Of a DNA stretch of 64,000 bases, positions 11,741-24,420 are shown piece after piece. The position numbers were made by a program, and so were the translations under genes. Source of the DNA: Siphonodentalium dalli (Eukaryota; Mollusca; Scaphopoda; Gadilida; Siphonodentaliidae). The stretch covers positions 1,775,314 through 1,839,313 of the forward strand of contig CP136068.1 in assembly GCA_032622095.1 (NCBI GenBank), in the 5' to 3' direction. The notes beneath the pieces are model-generated. The model searched no databases and was not told the origin of the DNA. It saw only the letters and a list, made by a program, of their open reading frames with translations. How positions within the stretch are numbered: position 1 is the first letter of the stretch; every line of letters starts with the position of its first letter.

Positions 11741-11950
11741 TGAGAATTACATACATGATTTCCATTTACAACAACCATACACATAGAAGCATTCACACTA
11801 ACAGACACACATCTATAACATTGGAGAATTACATGCATGACTTCCATTTATAACAAACAAACTCCCAGAAGCATTCATACTAACAGACACACACAAAACA
11901 TTGGCGAATTACATGCATGAAGTATTCATACTAACAGACACACATTCGTT
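11735..11950. repeat. ~85-bp tandem repeat, about 2.5 copies
   Basis: Three successive blocks start GAGAATTACAT / GCGAATTACAT and end ACTAACAGACACACA, at about 11740, 11825 and 11904, the last one shortened. Confidence 0.8.
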
Positions 11951-12165
11951 ATATTTATAGACAGAGACAGACGATCATAATGGCAATGTAGCGTTATCGT
12001 GTAATGGAATGACATAATTATGGTCAAATATCTAACTGGCTCTCCACGACAGGCTAAGTGTGATGTGTTATTATACGGTTATATATATATTTATATATAA
12101 AGAACTGGAACCAGAGAAATAGCATACTCCGAGACGACCAAGCCGGAGTTGGACCCAAATCAGGG

Positions 12166-12189
12166 ATCTCTCTCTCTCTCTCTCTCTCT
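12166..12189. repeat. (CT)n microsatellite
   Basis: Twelve uninterrupted CT dinucleotides. Confidence 0.9.
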
Positions 12190-12371
12190 GGAAGACCCAC
12201 AAACGCCAATGCCTTTGCGCAGTATTACCGACTCGGAGCCGACCATTTCCCCAGCACCACTCAAGTATATATATTTACTCATTTGTCGTGTCTTCGGATT
12301 CTATGGATTCTATGAGTTATGTATAGTATTATGGCATTACTAACGTATACTATAAATTGTTTAACTACAAT

Positions 12372-13163
12372 TCAAACAGAGAGGCAATGATATTCTTCCC
12401 ATAGTTTACAAGTGCAATTAATAATGAAATTTGCAAAGTCATTGATATCTTCGACATAAGAGGCAATTTCTTCAAATTTTGCCGTCAAGAAGAATAATAA
12501 TTTATCTTCATCTGAAAGAGAATCAAAGCGTATGTAAATTTGAACTCCAAATCTACACAAAACAGAAAATTCTATTTCGTCACGGATACACGTTAATGAG
12601 GAACACTGGACTATTGCATGCCGCATGTAGTCGGAGTACGCGCGAGAGCAATTTGAACAAATACCTGTATCACACGGAACGCAGGAGAATTGTATAATTT
12701 GTGCCATTTTGTAATAAGACAATTTATTTTCTGGAAACAGGCGGCACAATTTCCACAGAAGCGAGACTTCGAACGTGGTCTGAATCTTCGAGAATCGAAC
12801 TAAGGAGTTATCAGCATGAATTCTCTCGGACCAGGCCGCGCTCTCGGTCTCATTAATGAGAGCTTTAGTTAATTGTTTCCATTTCTCTTTAGAAGGAAAT
12901 ACTGATTCCTTCAAATACAGACGCAAGTAGTCTACCAGTTTGTATTTATTCATTGTTACAATGATATCGGAGGAGAAATTTTTACAAGAAGTAGTTGGAG
13001 CAAGTGCGTGTTGATAAAGACGGAAAATGAAAATTTCCTCGGCCGTTTTAATTTGTTCCAGATTACACATTGAACTAAGGAACGATAGTTTTCGTTTATC
13101 TATATAGGTCATAATAGGGTGAACTCCTACACTGCAAAATGTTTTGGTTTCTAGTGGTCCCAT
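12372..13163 (-). pseudogene. C-terminal domain of a LINE ORF2 (5'-truncated)
   Basis: A 263-residue minus-strand frame. It opens with a YIDKRKLSFLSSMC block (residues 20-33), the region that follows the RT domain in CR1/Jockey-like ORF2 proteins, and ends with a cysteine cluster (C161, C164, C169, C172, H182, C187) resembling the C-terminal zinc-binding knuckle of that group. RT and endonuclease are absent upstream: sequence homology ends at about 13165, next to a hAT-like element. The frame is intact, so the fragment is either young or by chance unbroken. It may belong to the same family as the RT half at 26 kb, but I cannot test that. Confidence 0.6.
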
Positions 13164-13189
13164 ATTGTATCAATTTTTTTCATTTTGGC

Positions 13190-14445
13190 CAGAGGCGGAC
13201 TGGGCCAAAACCGGCCCGGGAAATTAATATAATACCGGCCCATCTGTTCGGAGGTGTCCACAGTCCACCTTGGGAAATTCCAACTGCACCCCCCCCCCCT
13301 TGAATCAGAATCAGACCAAATTCATATTTTTGCATAATTCCATTTGCACCACCCCCCCCCACTCCCCTTGAATCGGATGCAGACCAAATACATGTTTTTG
13401 CATAATTCCATTTGCACCTCTGGCCTAATATCCTATATATTCATAAACCATGGTTCTATATATTCCCGGTATGAGACCATTCAAATATTTTTACCTGAAA
13501 AATTGCATAAATTCTAACATCTAGCGGTCTAACTGCAAACAAATGCATACGGCTACGGACAAGAGACCAGGACACACCGGGCTGTTCATGGTTGTTCGGC
13601 CCGGGGTGAGAAAATTTTGAAAACTATACAAGAAAATCGCGAATCCTAGCATCTAGACTGGCATCAACTGAAGCGTTCCTATTTTGTTGTAAATTTCAAT
13701 TGGGGGGGGGGGGTCCGGGAGGGGTGCGTGAGATTTTTTTGGGGATTTACAGCTGGGAGTTACCGTTAAAATCTCGAGATTAACGGGGTCTTTACGTGGT
13801 GTTATATGATGCTGACAAGTTCATTTAATGACAAAATTACGATTAGCCAATTCGGCTGGTTAAACAACACATGTGGTGGCCCACGTCCGGAATTTTCCCG
13901 GCCTCCCGGTCGGCCAGTCCGCCTCTGCGCCCCCCCCCCCCGAACGTCACATTATACTCACATGGGGAACCTGCAAACTTCCCAATTTAGGTAACTTCTG
14001 TCTTTCCTCGCCGGTTTTCCGCTTCTCGGGTAATATATATTTATATATATATATTGGCAGTACACATTATCCGAAGTAAAACATTTTACATGTGGAATAA
14101 TTTCCGAATCAATATATTCTTGTTTAGTGACGGTTCCAAATATGGTTACAATCGGGACAATCTCAGACGCCATCGTAAAATGGAATTCACTTCATCAATT
14201 TATGTGAGAAGAGTGCCATCTTATTGGATACACGGCTGGTTAAACAACACATGTGGCGGCCCACGTCGGTTTCACTTGCGGCCCAAGTTGTGGTTGGGCG
14301 GCCCAACCACATATACCCCCCCCCCCCAACCGTAAATAAAACCCTCGGATTATCGCTTGATATAAAATCACGTGGAATCAGAATTTTTCCGGCCTCCGGC
14401 CTATCGGGAAATTTCCCGGTCTCCCGATCGGCCAGTCCGCCTCTG
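13190..14445. mobile_element. hAT-like non-autonomous element(s), possibly two nested copies
   Basis: The left end CAGAGGCGGACTGGGCC starts at 13190 and the right end GGCCAGTCCGCCTCTG finishes at 14445: inverted ends of the CAGAGGCGGACT type seen in hAT MITEs. A second right-type end lies at 13912-13927, and an internal segment (GGCTGGTTAAACAACACATG at ~13854 and ~14233) is duplicated, so two copies may be nested or partly tandem. Flanks 13182-13189 and 14446-14453 agree at 6 of 8 bases, compatible with a decayed 8-bp duplication. Several poly-C tracts. No transposase. Confidence 0.55.
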
Positions 14446-14470
14446 AATATGGCTATTCAATAGCCATATT
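14446..14470. repeat. 25-bp palindrome at hAT right flank
   Basis: AATATGGCTATT, one base, then its exact reverse complement, starting on the first base after the right inverted end. Confidence 0.8.
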
Positions 14471-15220
14471 GAAACCAACCGGTACCAAAATATGTGCTTG
14501 GTCCCATACTGAACCAAAATGAAAAATTTAGTCAACTTGACAATGAAAACAAAAATAAGTATAAGTAGATATATATATAGCTACTGAACATAAGCTACGT
14601 TTTATAACTCACACCTTATCGCATTTATGTGTTCCAGAAATTATATAACGTTATTATTCAAGCGGCATAATTATGTTACCCCTGCAATTATGGTACGATG
14701 TTTATAGTACGAAAATCAAAATATTCTTCCGGTAAATGAACCATGTGCGAATTGTTTTCGTGTTTACAAACTTCTCTTGTTTAGATAATTTTAGCAAATA
14801 ATTGGACCTAACTTGCTTCTTAATAACATAGAATATTGTTAGCACTGTCTGGATTATGTTGGTATATGAAAGGGACAAGAGGTTATAACCTTTTGAGAAC
14901 AGGCGAAGTCAATGAATTCAGACAATTTCAGTGCCAATGGCAATGGGACTGCAGATCACACAAGTTTGACAATGACATTCACGACAATGTTGTGAATTTC
15001 AAAAGACAGATACTTAAGTTTCACAAAATTATAAACCGTCCAATTACCTAACAAGTCTGGCAAGAGTCAACCACTGGTGACTAGGATTACGAGACATACA
15101 ATTATGTAGAAATTAGTCGGAATTATGACGTCACAGATCAGTCATGACTCGAGTCAGTCACAAGTTTGTTGCATGTTCAAGGCTACAACGTACGAGTACC
15201 TGTAAAAAGGAAGATGGATC
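14471..15220. other. No recognised feature
   Basis: AT-rich single-copy-looking sequence. The longest frame (14836-15051) has no recognisable motif. Confidence 0.4.
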
Positions 15221-15226
15221 ATATAC

Positions 15227-15650
15227 TTCAATTTTCATCGAAGCGTGATTTGAGAACCATGTCGCCATGACATATCGCCCAGTTACAACTTACATGTATG
15301 GAGTCGGCTATTCTTTTGATCGAAATGCCGGTGACGGTGTGATATTGTTGTGAAATATTTATGAAATGACGGATAATCTCGGAGATACGGATCCAATTCT
15401 GGGACACACATTATCACTGAATCCATCGCAAGCTTTTAGTAACTACAGCTATTCTTCAATTTTCATCGAAAAGTGATTTGAGAACCATGTCACCATGACA
15501 TATTGCCCAGTTACGGGGTCTGTTATTCTTTTAATTGAAACGCCAGTGACGTTGTGATATTGTATTTATGAAATGACGGATAATCTCGGAGATACGGATC
15601 CAATTCTTGGACACACATTATCACTGAATCCACCACAAGCTTTTACATGT
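15227..15650. repeat. Tandem duplication, ~227-bp unit
   Basis: CTTCAATTTTCATCGAA at 15227 recurs at 15454. Both copies continue with the 'gtgatttgagaaccatgtc' segment and with the stretch ending CACAAGCTTTTA. Confidence 0.85.
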
Positions 15651-15751
15651 ACATGTAGTAACGTACTACAGCAATGCTCTAATTAATCGTCCCCTTTAAA
15701 AATGTTGTAGGGTGTTAATGACACTGGTTATACCATACCGCCGTTCAACCA

Positions 15752-15800
15752 TATTATTAATAGTACTGTAGAAAGATTTTTCTACAGTTACTATTAATAT
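15752..15800. repeat. Short palindrome
   Basis: ATTAATAGTA-CTGTAGAAA and its reverse complement are separated by about four bases with one bulged base: a ~20-bp-arm hairpin. Confidence 0.8.
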
Positions 15801-15889
15801 TTTGCCACTCCTGTATTAATTTTTCACATGGCCACCTTACATGTACACCCAGTCCAGCCTTTCGTGAGCGCCATGCACTGTGTTAACTA

Positions 15890-16306
15890 CCTTGCTGGAC
15901 AAAACAAGTGTCCACTTAACCTCAGTGTGGTTAGCGTTGCCACCGTGGCCGAAATGGAACAACACTGCAGCTCCACCGGCTAACTACAGTTGGGCCGCAG
16001 TGTACTTGCCATTCGTCCATGGTGTAGTTGCCGCGGTGTACGTTCATTAAACTGAAAAAAGATGATACAAACCAGAAATCTAACCATGGTGTACATGCCA
16101 ATCGGCTGCGTTGTAGTTGCCCTTCGGCCATGGTGTACTTGCAATTAGGCCACATTGTACTTGCCTTCGGCCGCAGTGTACTTGCCTTCGATCGCAGTGT
16201 ACTTGCCGTTCGACCGCGGTGATCAAACGCAGTTATAAACGCTGACACTGCGGCCGAACGGCAAATACACCGCGGTGTCAATGGACACTTGTTTTGTCGA
16301 GCGGGG
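15890..16306. mobile_element. TA-target MITE (family A), copy 1
   Basis: Inverted ends CC(T/C)TGCTGGACAAAACAAG and its complement, flanked by TA on both sides (15888-15889, 16307-16308). The interior is built from diverged ~21-bp units of the type GTACACCGCGGCCGAACGGCAA, inverted about a central TTTTTTCAGTTTAATGAA-like core. No transposase. Short open frames inside are by-products shared by all copies. Confidence 0.85.
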
Positions 16307-16877
16307 TATACACAAAACAATATTTCAATTAATAATTTGTTTACGGTTTAATCAACATTCGAAGTTGGTCACTGACCGACATTCGCCATGCCAGAAATAT
16401 ACACTCTGTGGTGGTTATAATGCTGACTTTAAAAAGGTACGAAGGTCGGCCATGGTAGGATTGATCATGGTTAGTACCATCATCGACAATGCGGTAATAT
16501 CGGTGTCAACGTCGTTAGGGGGTCAATTAGAGCTTAGCTGTATATATACAGGTACATGAGCATGTAGACCATTCCAATGTCCAGATGCATCATGTTCTTA
16601 TCAAAACGTGTGGCTATCATTCAGAACGATTCGGACATTTCCGCTTTGCTGGGAAATAACCTCTTCCATAATTGGAAACCATATTCGCGAAATTCTACAT
16701 TATATGGCTCTGGTAATCAGGCAATGGCATTGACTCGATGACGCATAGCTGCGAATGGAGAATAATTTATTCACTATGGCTGTACCAAAATGGATCATAT
16801 ATTAAATACATTAAACTCTCTTCGTGTGAGGTTTGTTTGTTTGTTCATATACCGATACAGCACATCGGACGTGTACG

Positions 16878-17068
16878 ATAAGCAAAACACTCAACAATGT
16901 GGCAATTGTTTTGGGGGAGTGACTCCGGTGACCCATTCAACACCAAAATCTTGTGGCGAGGACTAGTGAGCGCTACAACAGTATTTTGCAAACAACGTAG
17001 TGCCAGTTTTAATTAACCACAGTTCATTAGTGTGGTCTCCCCATTGTTGAGTATTTTGCTTATCGCAT
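16878..17068. mobile_element. Short inverted-repeat element (family B), copy 1
   Basis: GATAAGCAAAACACTCAACAATG at the left is mirrored at 17042-17066. Related ends occur at ~21784 and ~22930, and a partial one at ~42473. Probably a small MITE; no target duplication identified. Confidence 0.5.
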
Positions 17069-17459
17069 GCTATTTACATACGCTACAACAGGTTCTCGAA
17101 CTGAATTTGGCTTTGTTCACATAATGCAGTGTAGGAACCACAACAATTACATACTATTTTATAATACGCGATATTTATTATGGTATAAAGAAAGGTCTGA
17201 GCGAACCACAGATTAACTATAATAGCCTGATCGGGCTACAATAGACCGATCGCTCTTCCTGACACAGTGCTCACTGTTGTGAGAGAGGGAACTCTAAATT
17301 TATTGAAAATTTGAATCTGTTTGTTTTAATATCTGTATACATGTACATGTATGTTTATTTTGAATATTCTTAGTATACAGTAAATAATTATTTGGTGTCT
17401 TGCAAAAGAAATCAGAATTAATTTTGTTTGTGTATTGGTTGAGAGATAACAATAAAACA

Positions 17460-18450
17460 GTTTAGAGTGACTCCCCTTATCCCGGATGCATGCTGGCTGT
17501 GAAAGACCGATCGGTTTATTTTAGTTTATTTTAGTCTATTATAGATCGGTACTAGTAAGTGGTTCACCCAGACCTGTTTAAGATATCTGATTGATAACGG
17601 TTATATGGGGCAATCAAATTAGTCCCCACATATAACAATATAATTCAATCATTGCGATTAATCGCAAACCTTTGTGATAAATCGCCAAGTACGATAGTTG
17701 GAGATTTATCAGAAATATGATTTCGATTTATTGCAAAGTTGTTTTAACTTTGAATGTTCTCAGTGAATAATTATATGTTGTCTTGATAAAACAATCTGAA
17801 CTAATATTTAGTTTTTGAAGTATAGGTTTAGAGTTACTCTCCTTATCCCCGATACATGATACAAGGTACATGCTGGCTGTGAAAGAATGATTGGTCTATT
17901 TTAACCTGATCGGCTATTGTGATAAATCTCAAACATCTTTGCGATAAATCGCAAAGTATAATCACCAATTAGTTAATTGAGAGTTATCGTAAAGATGTTT
18001 GAGATTTATCGCAAAGGTTTGGGAGTTATCGTAAAGGTGTTTGTGATTTTTTGCAAAGTTGTTTTGCGATTTATCGCAAAGTTGTTTTAATTTTGAATAT
18101 TCTCAGTAAAAAATCTCCAAACGAGATCAGAATTAATTTTTGTTTAAAGTATTGGTTTGCTTCCCTTGTACATGTATGTTGGCTGTGAAAGACCGATCAG
18201 TCTATTTTAGCCCGACCATGCTATTATAAATCGATTTGTGGTTCACCCAGACCTGTTTAAGATGTCTGATTTATTATGTTTATACGGTTCAAGCCCATTA
18301 TTGCCAACATGAACACATAACAATATATATCTGCAATAAATCACAAACCTTTGTGATAAATCTCAAACATGTTTATGATAAATCGTAAAGTATAATCACC
18401 AAGTAGTTTGAGAGTTATCGTAAAGATGCTTGAAATGCGTTGGGCTGGAA
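17460..18450. repeat. ~350-bp degenerate tandem repeats rich in GCGATAAATCGC palindromes
   Basis: The block 'ACTCCCCTTATCCC... GGCTGTGAAAGACCGATCGG' occurs near 17468, 17840 and 18165 (the last diverged). Between these blocks the sequence is filled with variants of TTTGCGATAAATCGCAAA, a perfect palindrome in several places (for example ~17945-17960, 18064-18082). No coding sequence. Confidence 0.65.
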
Positions 18451-18548
18451 CAATCTATACCATAATATGATCGTACGTGACACGTAATGGAGCAACCACC
18501 AAGTTGATCATTAAGTTCAACGTTACAATAATTATATGATGTACCATA

Positions 18549-19069
18549 CAGGGTACTGCATGTGTTACACCACTCGGAGAAATGTCTGTGTCGTCACACA
18601 AATACCATGCTAGAACTTGGATTAATATATTCGTAATCGTATATAGTCACCAATAGCCGGGTTACTACCGTAGTAACGGACATTGTCCATCTAGTGAACT
18701 ATTCAAACCCAGCATTGAAATCATGGTTATGATCAGTCCAAAGATATGAGTAAAGTTCGAACATAAGATAATAATAGCTGAGAACCTGGTGCGAATTTAA
18801 CTGTGGTGGGGCCTCAAGCATATCTACCCCTGCACGTCAGAAAAGAAAAGTAGCTTGAGGATGGAAGTGAACCATCATCCCACAGTGAAATCAACCAGGC
18901 CTGTTGGGTTTGAATAGTTCACTAGATAGGCAATGTCAGGTACTACGGTAGTAAGCCGGCTATTGGTGACTATATACGATTACGAATATATCAATTCAAG
19001 TTCTAACATGGTATTTTAGTGTGATGACACAGACATTTATCCGAGTGGTGTAGCACATGTAGTACCCTG
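18549..19069. mobile_element. Fold-back element (family C), copy 1
   Basis: Long inverted ends of ~165 bp, outermost CAGGGTACT, with flanking TA at 18547-18548 and 19070-19071. The arms include ATATATTCGTAATCGTATA and GTGAACTATTCAAACCCA. No coding sequence. A second copy lies at 56207-56752 in inverted context. Confidence 0.85.
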
Positions 19070-19134
19070 TATGTATATATACATATATATATCACAGCAG
19101 AAGTTTCCTTAGAATTAATGGATGGAAATGGAAT

Positions 19135-19560
19135 GCCTCTAATATTTGTATTATTTGAGTCGGACATAGATTACCTTAGCTGCAGGCAATCAATGCAATA
19201 CGTGTAAACTATGTAGAAAAAGAAATTATTGAATAAAGTGTAGTGAATATGATGCGTCACTTTAATATTTCAGTCGGACATAGCTTACCTTACCTGAAGG
19301 CAATCAATGCAATAAGTGATGTAGAAACAGAAATTATTGAATGAAGTGTAATGAATATGAAGCGTCATTTTAATGCAATATCGATTGGGAGGAAGAGAAA
19401 TGTCACTTTAATAGTTAACAATGATATACATATATAATTATAGATTATCCCCATTGAAGACGATCAATGCAATGACCAGTGTAGAAATGGAAAAAAAATG
19501 TTGCCTGAATGAATCGATGTGTGAACATAAAGTCTCACTTTAATGAAATGTTGAGATGAT
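19135..19560. repeat. Degenerate ~140-bp tandem repeat
   Basis: Repeated elements CAATCAATGCAATA, GTAGAAA(A/C)AGAAATTATTGAATAAAGTGTA and GCGTCA(C/T)TTTAATA recur about three times. A similar stretch is found at 21350-21430 on the other side of the array that follows, so the array may have been inserted into this repeat. Confidence 0.6.
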
Positions 19561-19662
19561 GGAATCAACGATGAATTTGCAATTTCTGTAATGATGAAAT
19601 TGGTTCGCATACCGGTATACATGTATATGCAGCTGAAAATGTGAATTGACTGCAATGTAATT

Positions 19663-21350
19663 ATGAAAGTGTCAATGACACTGTAGCTCAATGAGGAAAG
19701 GGAATAATTTCATGTGTTACAGTTAATGGAGCGATTAGGAATGTGGAAAGTTGAAAGGCCTAGTTATGCAAAGATTAAAATCCAAGATGGCCACGACAGC
19801 CATCGTTTTTTTTTGCCAAATGACACAAAAAAGACTCCTTCCTATTTACATGTCATTGTTAACATCCTTCACAAATTTCATGATGATCCGACAAAAGATA
19901 CGACCTGTAGCCCGTGTCAAAGGATTTAGTCGTGTAAAGAGTAAAATACAAGATGGCTGCTGGCGACCAGGTTTCTTGGTTGAATTCAAAATGAACCTTT
20001 TCCCATCTACATGTAATTGTTAACATCCATTACAAATCTCATGATGATTGGACCAAAGATTCGACTTGTAGCCCTTGACAAAGAATTTAGTCATGCAAAG
20101 AGTATAATCCAAGATGGCTGCTGGCGGCCATGTTTTTGGCCGAACAACCCCAAAATTACTCATTTCCCATCTACATGTCCATTTTAACATCCATGACAAA
20201 TTTAATAATGATCCGACAAAAGATACGACCTGTGGCCCGTGCTAATGGATTGAATTTTGAAATCCAAGATGACCGCTGCCGGCCATGTTTTCTGGCCAAA
20301 TGACCCCAAAATGACTCACTCCCATCCACATGTCAACATCAACATTCATGACAAATTGTAGCCCGTGCCAAAGGATTTAGTCATGCAAAGAGTAAAATCC
20401 AAGATGGCTGCTGGTGGCCATGTTTTTTGGTCAAACTACCCCAAAATGACTCGTTCACATCTACATGTCAATGTCATCTACATGTCAATAGCGATGACAA
20501 ATATCATAATGATATGACCAAATGTACAACCTAGAGCCTGTGCTGAAGGATTTAGTCAAGCAAAGAGTAAAATCCAAGATGTATTTTGGCCGAATGACCA
20601 CAAAACAGCTCGTTCCCATCTACATGTCATTGTTAACACCAATGACAAATTTCATGAAGATCCGACCAAAGCTACGACCTGTAGCCCGCGCCAGAGGATT
20701 TAGTCATGCAAAGAGTAAAATCCAAGATGGCTGCTGGCGGCCATGTTTTTTTGGCCGAACGACCCCAAAATATGGCTCGTTCCCATCTGCCTGTCATTAT
20801 TAACATCCATGACAAATTTCATGATAATCAGACAAACAGTATGACCTGTAGACCACGCGAATCGATTTAATTTTGAAATCCAAGATGGCTGCCAGCGGCC
20901 ATGTTTTTTGGCCGAATGACCCCAAAAGGATTCTTTCCAATCTACATGTCATTGTTAACATCCATGACAAATTTCATGAAGATCCTACCAAAGCTACGAC
21001 CTGTAGCCGCGCCAAAGGATTTAGTCATGCAAAGGGTAAAATCAAAGATGGCTGCAGGCAGCCATGTTTTTTGGTGGAACAACCACAAAATGACTCGTTA
21101 ACATCCATGATAAATTTCATGATGATCAGACAAACAGTAAGACATGTAGACCGCGCCAATCGATTTAATTTTGAAATCCAAGATGGCTGTCAGCCACCAT
21201 GTTTTTTGGCCAATGACCCAAAATGACCTGTTCCCATCTACATGTCAATGTCAACATTCATGACATATTTGATAAAGATCAGACCAAAGGTACGACCTGT
21301 AGCCCGCGCCAAAGGAAATTGTTGACGGACACACACACGCACACATGGAC
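19663..21350 (-). mobile_element. Helentron/pearl-like element with internal tandem array, copy 1
   Basis: Read on the minus strand: a head with TTAGCTCAAC and TGTGTCCGTCAACAATTT (right end, 21310-21350), then about ten ~164-bp units, then a tail CATTAACTGTAACACATG and a terminal palindrome AGTGTCATTGACACT near 19667-19681. Two alternating monomer types are visible: one with TTTGCATGACTAAATCCTTT, one with TTTCAAAATTAAAT(C/A). Palindromes at both ends and a tandem core resemble non-autonomous Helentrons (pearl-type elements known from bivalves); the assignment is inference. The head hairpin is deleted in this copy. Confidence 0.65.
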
Positions 21351-21780
21351 GTCGTTGAGCTAATAATGAATATGTGATGTGTCGCTTTTAATGAATTGGC
21401 AATGACAGCAGTATGGAAATGGTCACTGCGGTGGAGTTACGATACATGCCGTTAGGTTATGATACACGGTCTACAGCCCTACAGGTATTAGCGGGTTGTC
21501 ACACCAGACGTTGAAGAAAATTATGATATATGTCCATGAGGATCTTTTTAAAGATTGGGTAAGTGTTGGCGCTGGGTATAGCTGTTAAAATATCCGTTAA
21601 AACCGCCATAAACAGAATTAATATGATAAACAAACCTTGTTCTTATACCAATCATAAATACATGTATCACATTAATTTCAGCATGTTGTTATGTTAGTAC
21701 TTTGTGTTACATTGTATGTAAGCAAACGTCATCCTATGTAGACAAACAGTACATCTACATGTACCGGTATGTAAAGAGTA
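21350..21780. other. No recognised gene
   Basis: Apart from the 140-bp-repeat remnant at its left edge, nothing recognised. Confidence 0.4.
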
Positions 21781-22950
21781 TGTGATAAGCAAAACACTCA
21801 ACACCGAGTAGACCCCCACTGCATATACATGTATATGAAATTTTGTGAGAAATACCACCGTTATTTCACGCCTTTAGATTAGGCTAATTTGGGGACATTT
21901 TGGGGGACAGAGGTGATAGGTTTGAGTGAGGGGGGGGGTACCCCCTTGTGACTATTGGGGGTACTTTTTAAAGTAAACCTAAAATGGGGGCTGTCTGGTT
22001 GTTCTGAAGCATATGAAAGGTGAAAGAAATGAACCAATGGCCCCCATATCATTTCCTGGCAACTTGGGCTTATATCAGCATTCAGCAAGTTATGTTACAT
22101 GTACCCTTATATTTTCAAGTTTTGTAGGTCACAATTTATTGAATATTGGGAATATTGGATCATTTGACATCAACAAAGCCATTTTATAGATGTACGGTGC
22201 TTGAAAGTTCACCAAGCAGTTCACCAACACACTGATCATGGGTATTTCCAATTAAAATTTAATTTAATCCAAGTTAAATTGCATAATCAAAGTAATTAAT
22301 GGCTGAACATCACCAACTTAAACTGTGGAATCTGACCCAATGCCTCCCATACAGAGAGGCCTAAGCTGAATGAGGTTCCCAGAGGGTGAATTTGGTGATG
22401 CTAGCCCTCTGGGGACCTCATTCCGCAAATGTCAGCCACACTAAATTCAGGCTTGGGGACCGCCCACCTCTAGTTCTATTGAGAATCATATATTAACCCT
22501 TCATTTACTAAATGCGTATTGACAAGTAGATGTTGTGGGAAGTGTTCAGATAAAGTCGTTTGTTGAACTTTTCTGAACATTTCCAACCAATTAATAGATA
22601 TCCTTCTACACATGTACATGTATGTATTATCTGTTAGTCTGTTGTCATCTGCTTGCATTTCCTGAACACCCCTCTGAATGAATAATAGATCATTCAAATA
22701 AATTCTTTTTTACTTGGTGGGAGAATCCATTTAGTAAAGAAAGGGTTATATAAAATTTTCGCTACGATAAGGCAGCAATGATTCATAGCCCCTACAATTC
22801 AGTGGAATCATGAACTTATTTACAACATACCGCATTACCGGTATAGCCATTTAATAAGCTAAATCTCTGATTTTGGTGTTGAATGGGTCACCATGAATCA
22901 CTCTCAACCTAATCAATCACCACGGTGTTTTGCTTATCGCTCACTATTTA
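21781..22950. mobile_element. Possible longer family-B inverted-repeat element
   Basis: GATAAGCAAAACACTCAACA at ~21784 and the mirrored GTGTTTTGCTTATCGC at ~22931-22946 resemble the ends of the 190-bp element at 16.9 kb. The 1.1 kb between them has no ORF with a recognisable domain. The pairing of these two ends is an inference. Confidence 0.3.
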
Positions 22951-23144
22951 CATGCTGTATATAAACAAACGCTCCGCTCACACAAAGTGTTTTGCGGAAA
23001 ATAACGCATTCTTAATATGATCATTATTCTACATGTATACTATTAGGATATTATTGAGGAAACTTTCATAATTTGGTAACTGTTATTTCTAAATTATTAC
23101 TTATTACATGTACATATGTACATGTACACATACATGTATACCGG

Positions 23145-23753
23145 CAGACTTTCATTTTTAGAAAATGTAGGCGCGCAGAGTCCCGCTCGCTGGGTTTTGG
23201 CCAGGCGCGCGGTTTCTATCAAGATAAAATAAACAGCGGAAATACATTCATAAATGCCGCGTAAATTGAATTTGTTTACTCACGATCGATGTCCAGTGAA
23301 TCTCTTTGATGGTTTAACACTGCTTAATCCACTATCCATAAGCACAAGTGAATGTTACACACTATGTTTTATATTCTACATGCTCCTATATTAAATGTAA
23401 TTCATAATAATTAATAAGGAATCAATTTAATACTCAGATTCCAAGCTGACAGAATAAATATCAACATCTCCCGGCCACGTGGTCTCGATTTGATTTTCGA
23501 GGAATTTATGTGACGTCATAAGCCATACCGGTACATAGAAATGTATTTTTAGCTTCGAATCATTCAGTCTCATACAGATAGTGCATTTGACACGTCACAC
23601 CGTGTGACCTCGTCTGGGTAGACACTGATAATAGCGTTATCAGGTTCGCTCTCTGTATTTGGCCTAGGTGCGCAATCGATCGCTCGCTGGTTTTCAGTTT
23701 TAGCCGTGCGATGGTGCGCAAGAGCGATCGCGCGCCTCAAAAATGAAAGTCTG
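23145..23753. mobile_element. TIR element (family D), copy 1, 6-bp target duplication
   Basis: Begins CAGACTTTCATTTTTAG and ends with the reverse complement of CAGACTTTCATTTTTGAG. The ends share a GGCGCGC block about 20 bp in. Flanked by TACCGG on both sides (23139-23144 and 23754-23759). 609 bp, no transposase. It contains a TGACGTCA-type site near 23510. The second copy at 40605-41684 has its own, different 6-bp duplication, so these boundaries are well supported. Confidence 0.85.
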
Positions 23754-24069
23754 TACCGGTACACTTAGCTGATGTGCCTGACTTCATCCGGGCTCTTTAG
23801 GGAACAATGTTGCCAACCGGTATACATGTACAATGTAAGAGTATATATCGAGGTCGCAGTCAAGGACACAGTCGCATATGAAATTGGACCCACCCATATA
23901 GTTCCCGGGATCAAAGTAGGCCTTTGGTACATTAATACCAAATTTTAGTCCGATCAGTCGTGCAGTTTTCAAGTCTATAACACACAGAGACAGAAGTTCT
24001 ATGTACCTACATGTATATGAGCGAGTTCATGGTCAAGGACATGGTCATAGTAGACATACAATACATGTA

Positions 24070-24420
24070 CCCCGCTGGACAAAACAAGTATCCATTGGCA
24101 CCGCAGTGTATTTGCTGTTCGGCTGCGGTGTCAGAGTTTGTAACTGCAGTTGAGCACCGCAGCCGAACGGCAAGTACATTGCGGCCAAACGGCAAGTTCA
24201 CTGCGGCCGAAAGGCAACTACCCTCACGGTCGAATGGCATGTACACCGTGGTTAGATTTCTGGTTTGTATTGTCTTTTTTCAGTTTAATGAAAGTACACC
24301 GTGGCAAATACACCATGCCGAATGGCAATTACATCACGACCCAACTGTTAGCCGGTGGCGCCGCGGTGTAGTTGCATTACAGCTGCGGTGGCAATTCTAA
24401 CCGCACCGCAGTTAAGTGGT
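24070..24420. mobile_element. Family A MITE, copy 2, right end missing
   Basis: Starts TACCCCGCTGGACAAAACAAG at 24069 with the usual 21-bp GTACACCGCGGCCGAACGGCAA-like units, but after the 'GCAGTTAAGTGG' that should precede the right inverted end it passes into unrelated repeat DNA. Confidence 0.75.
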
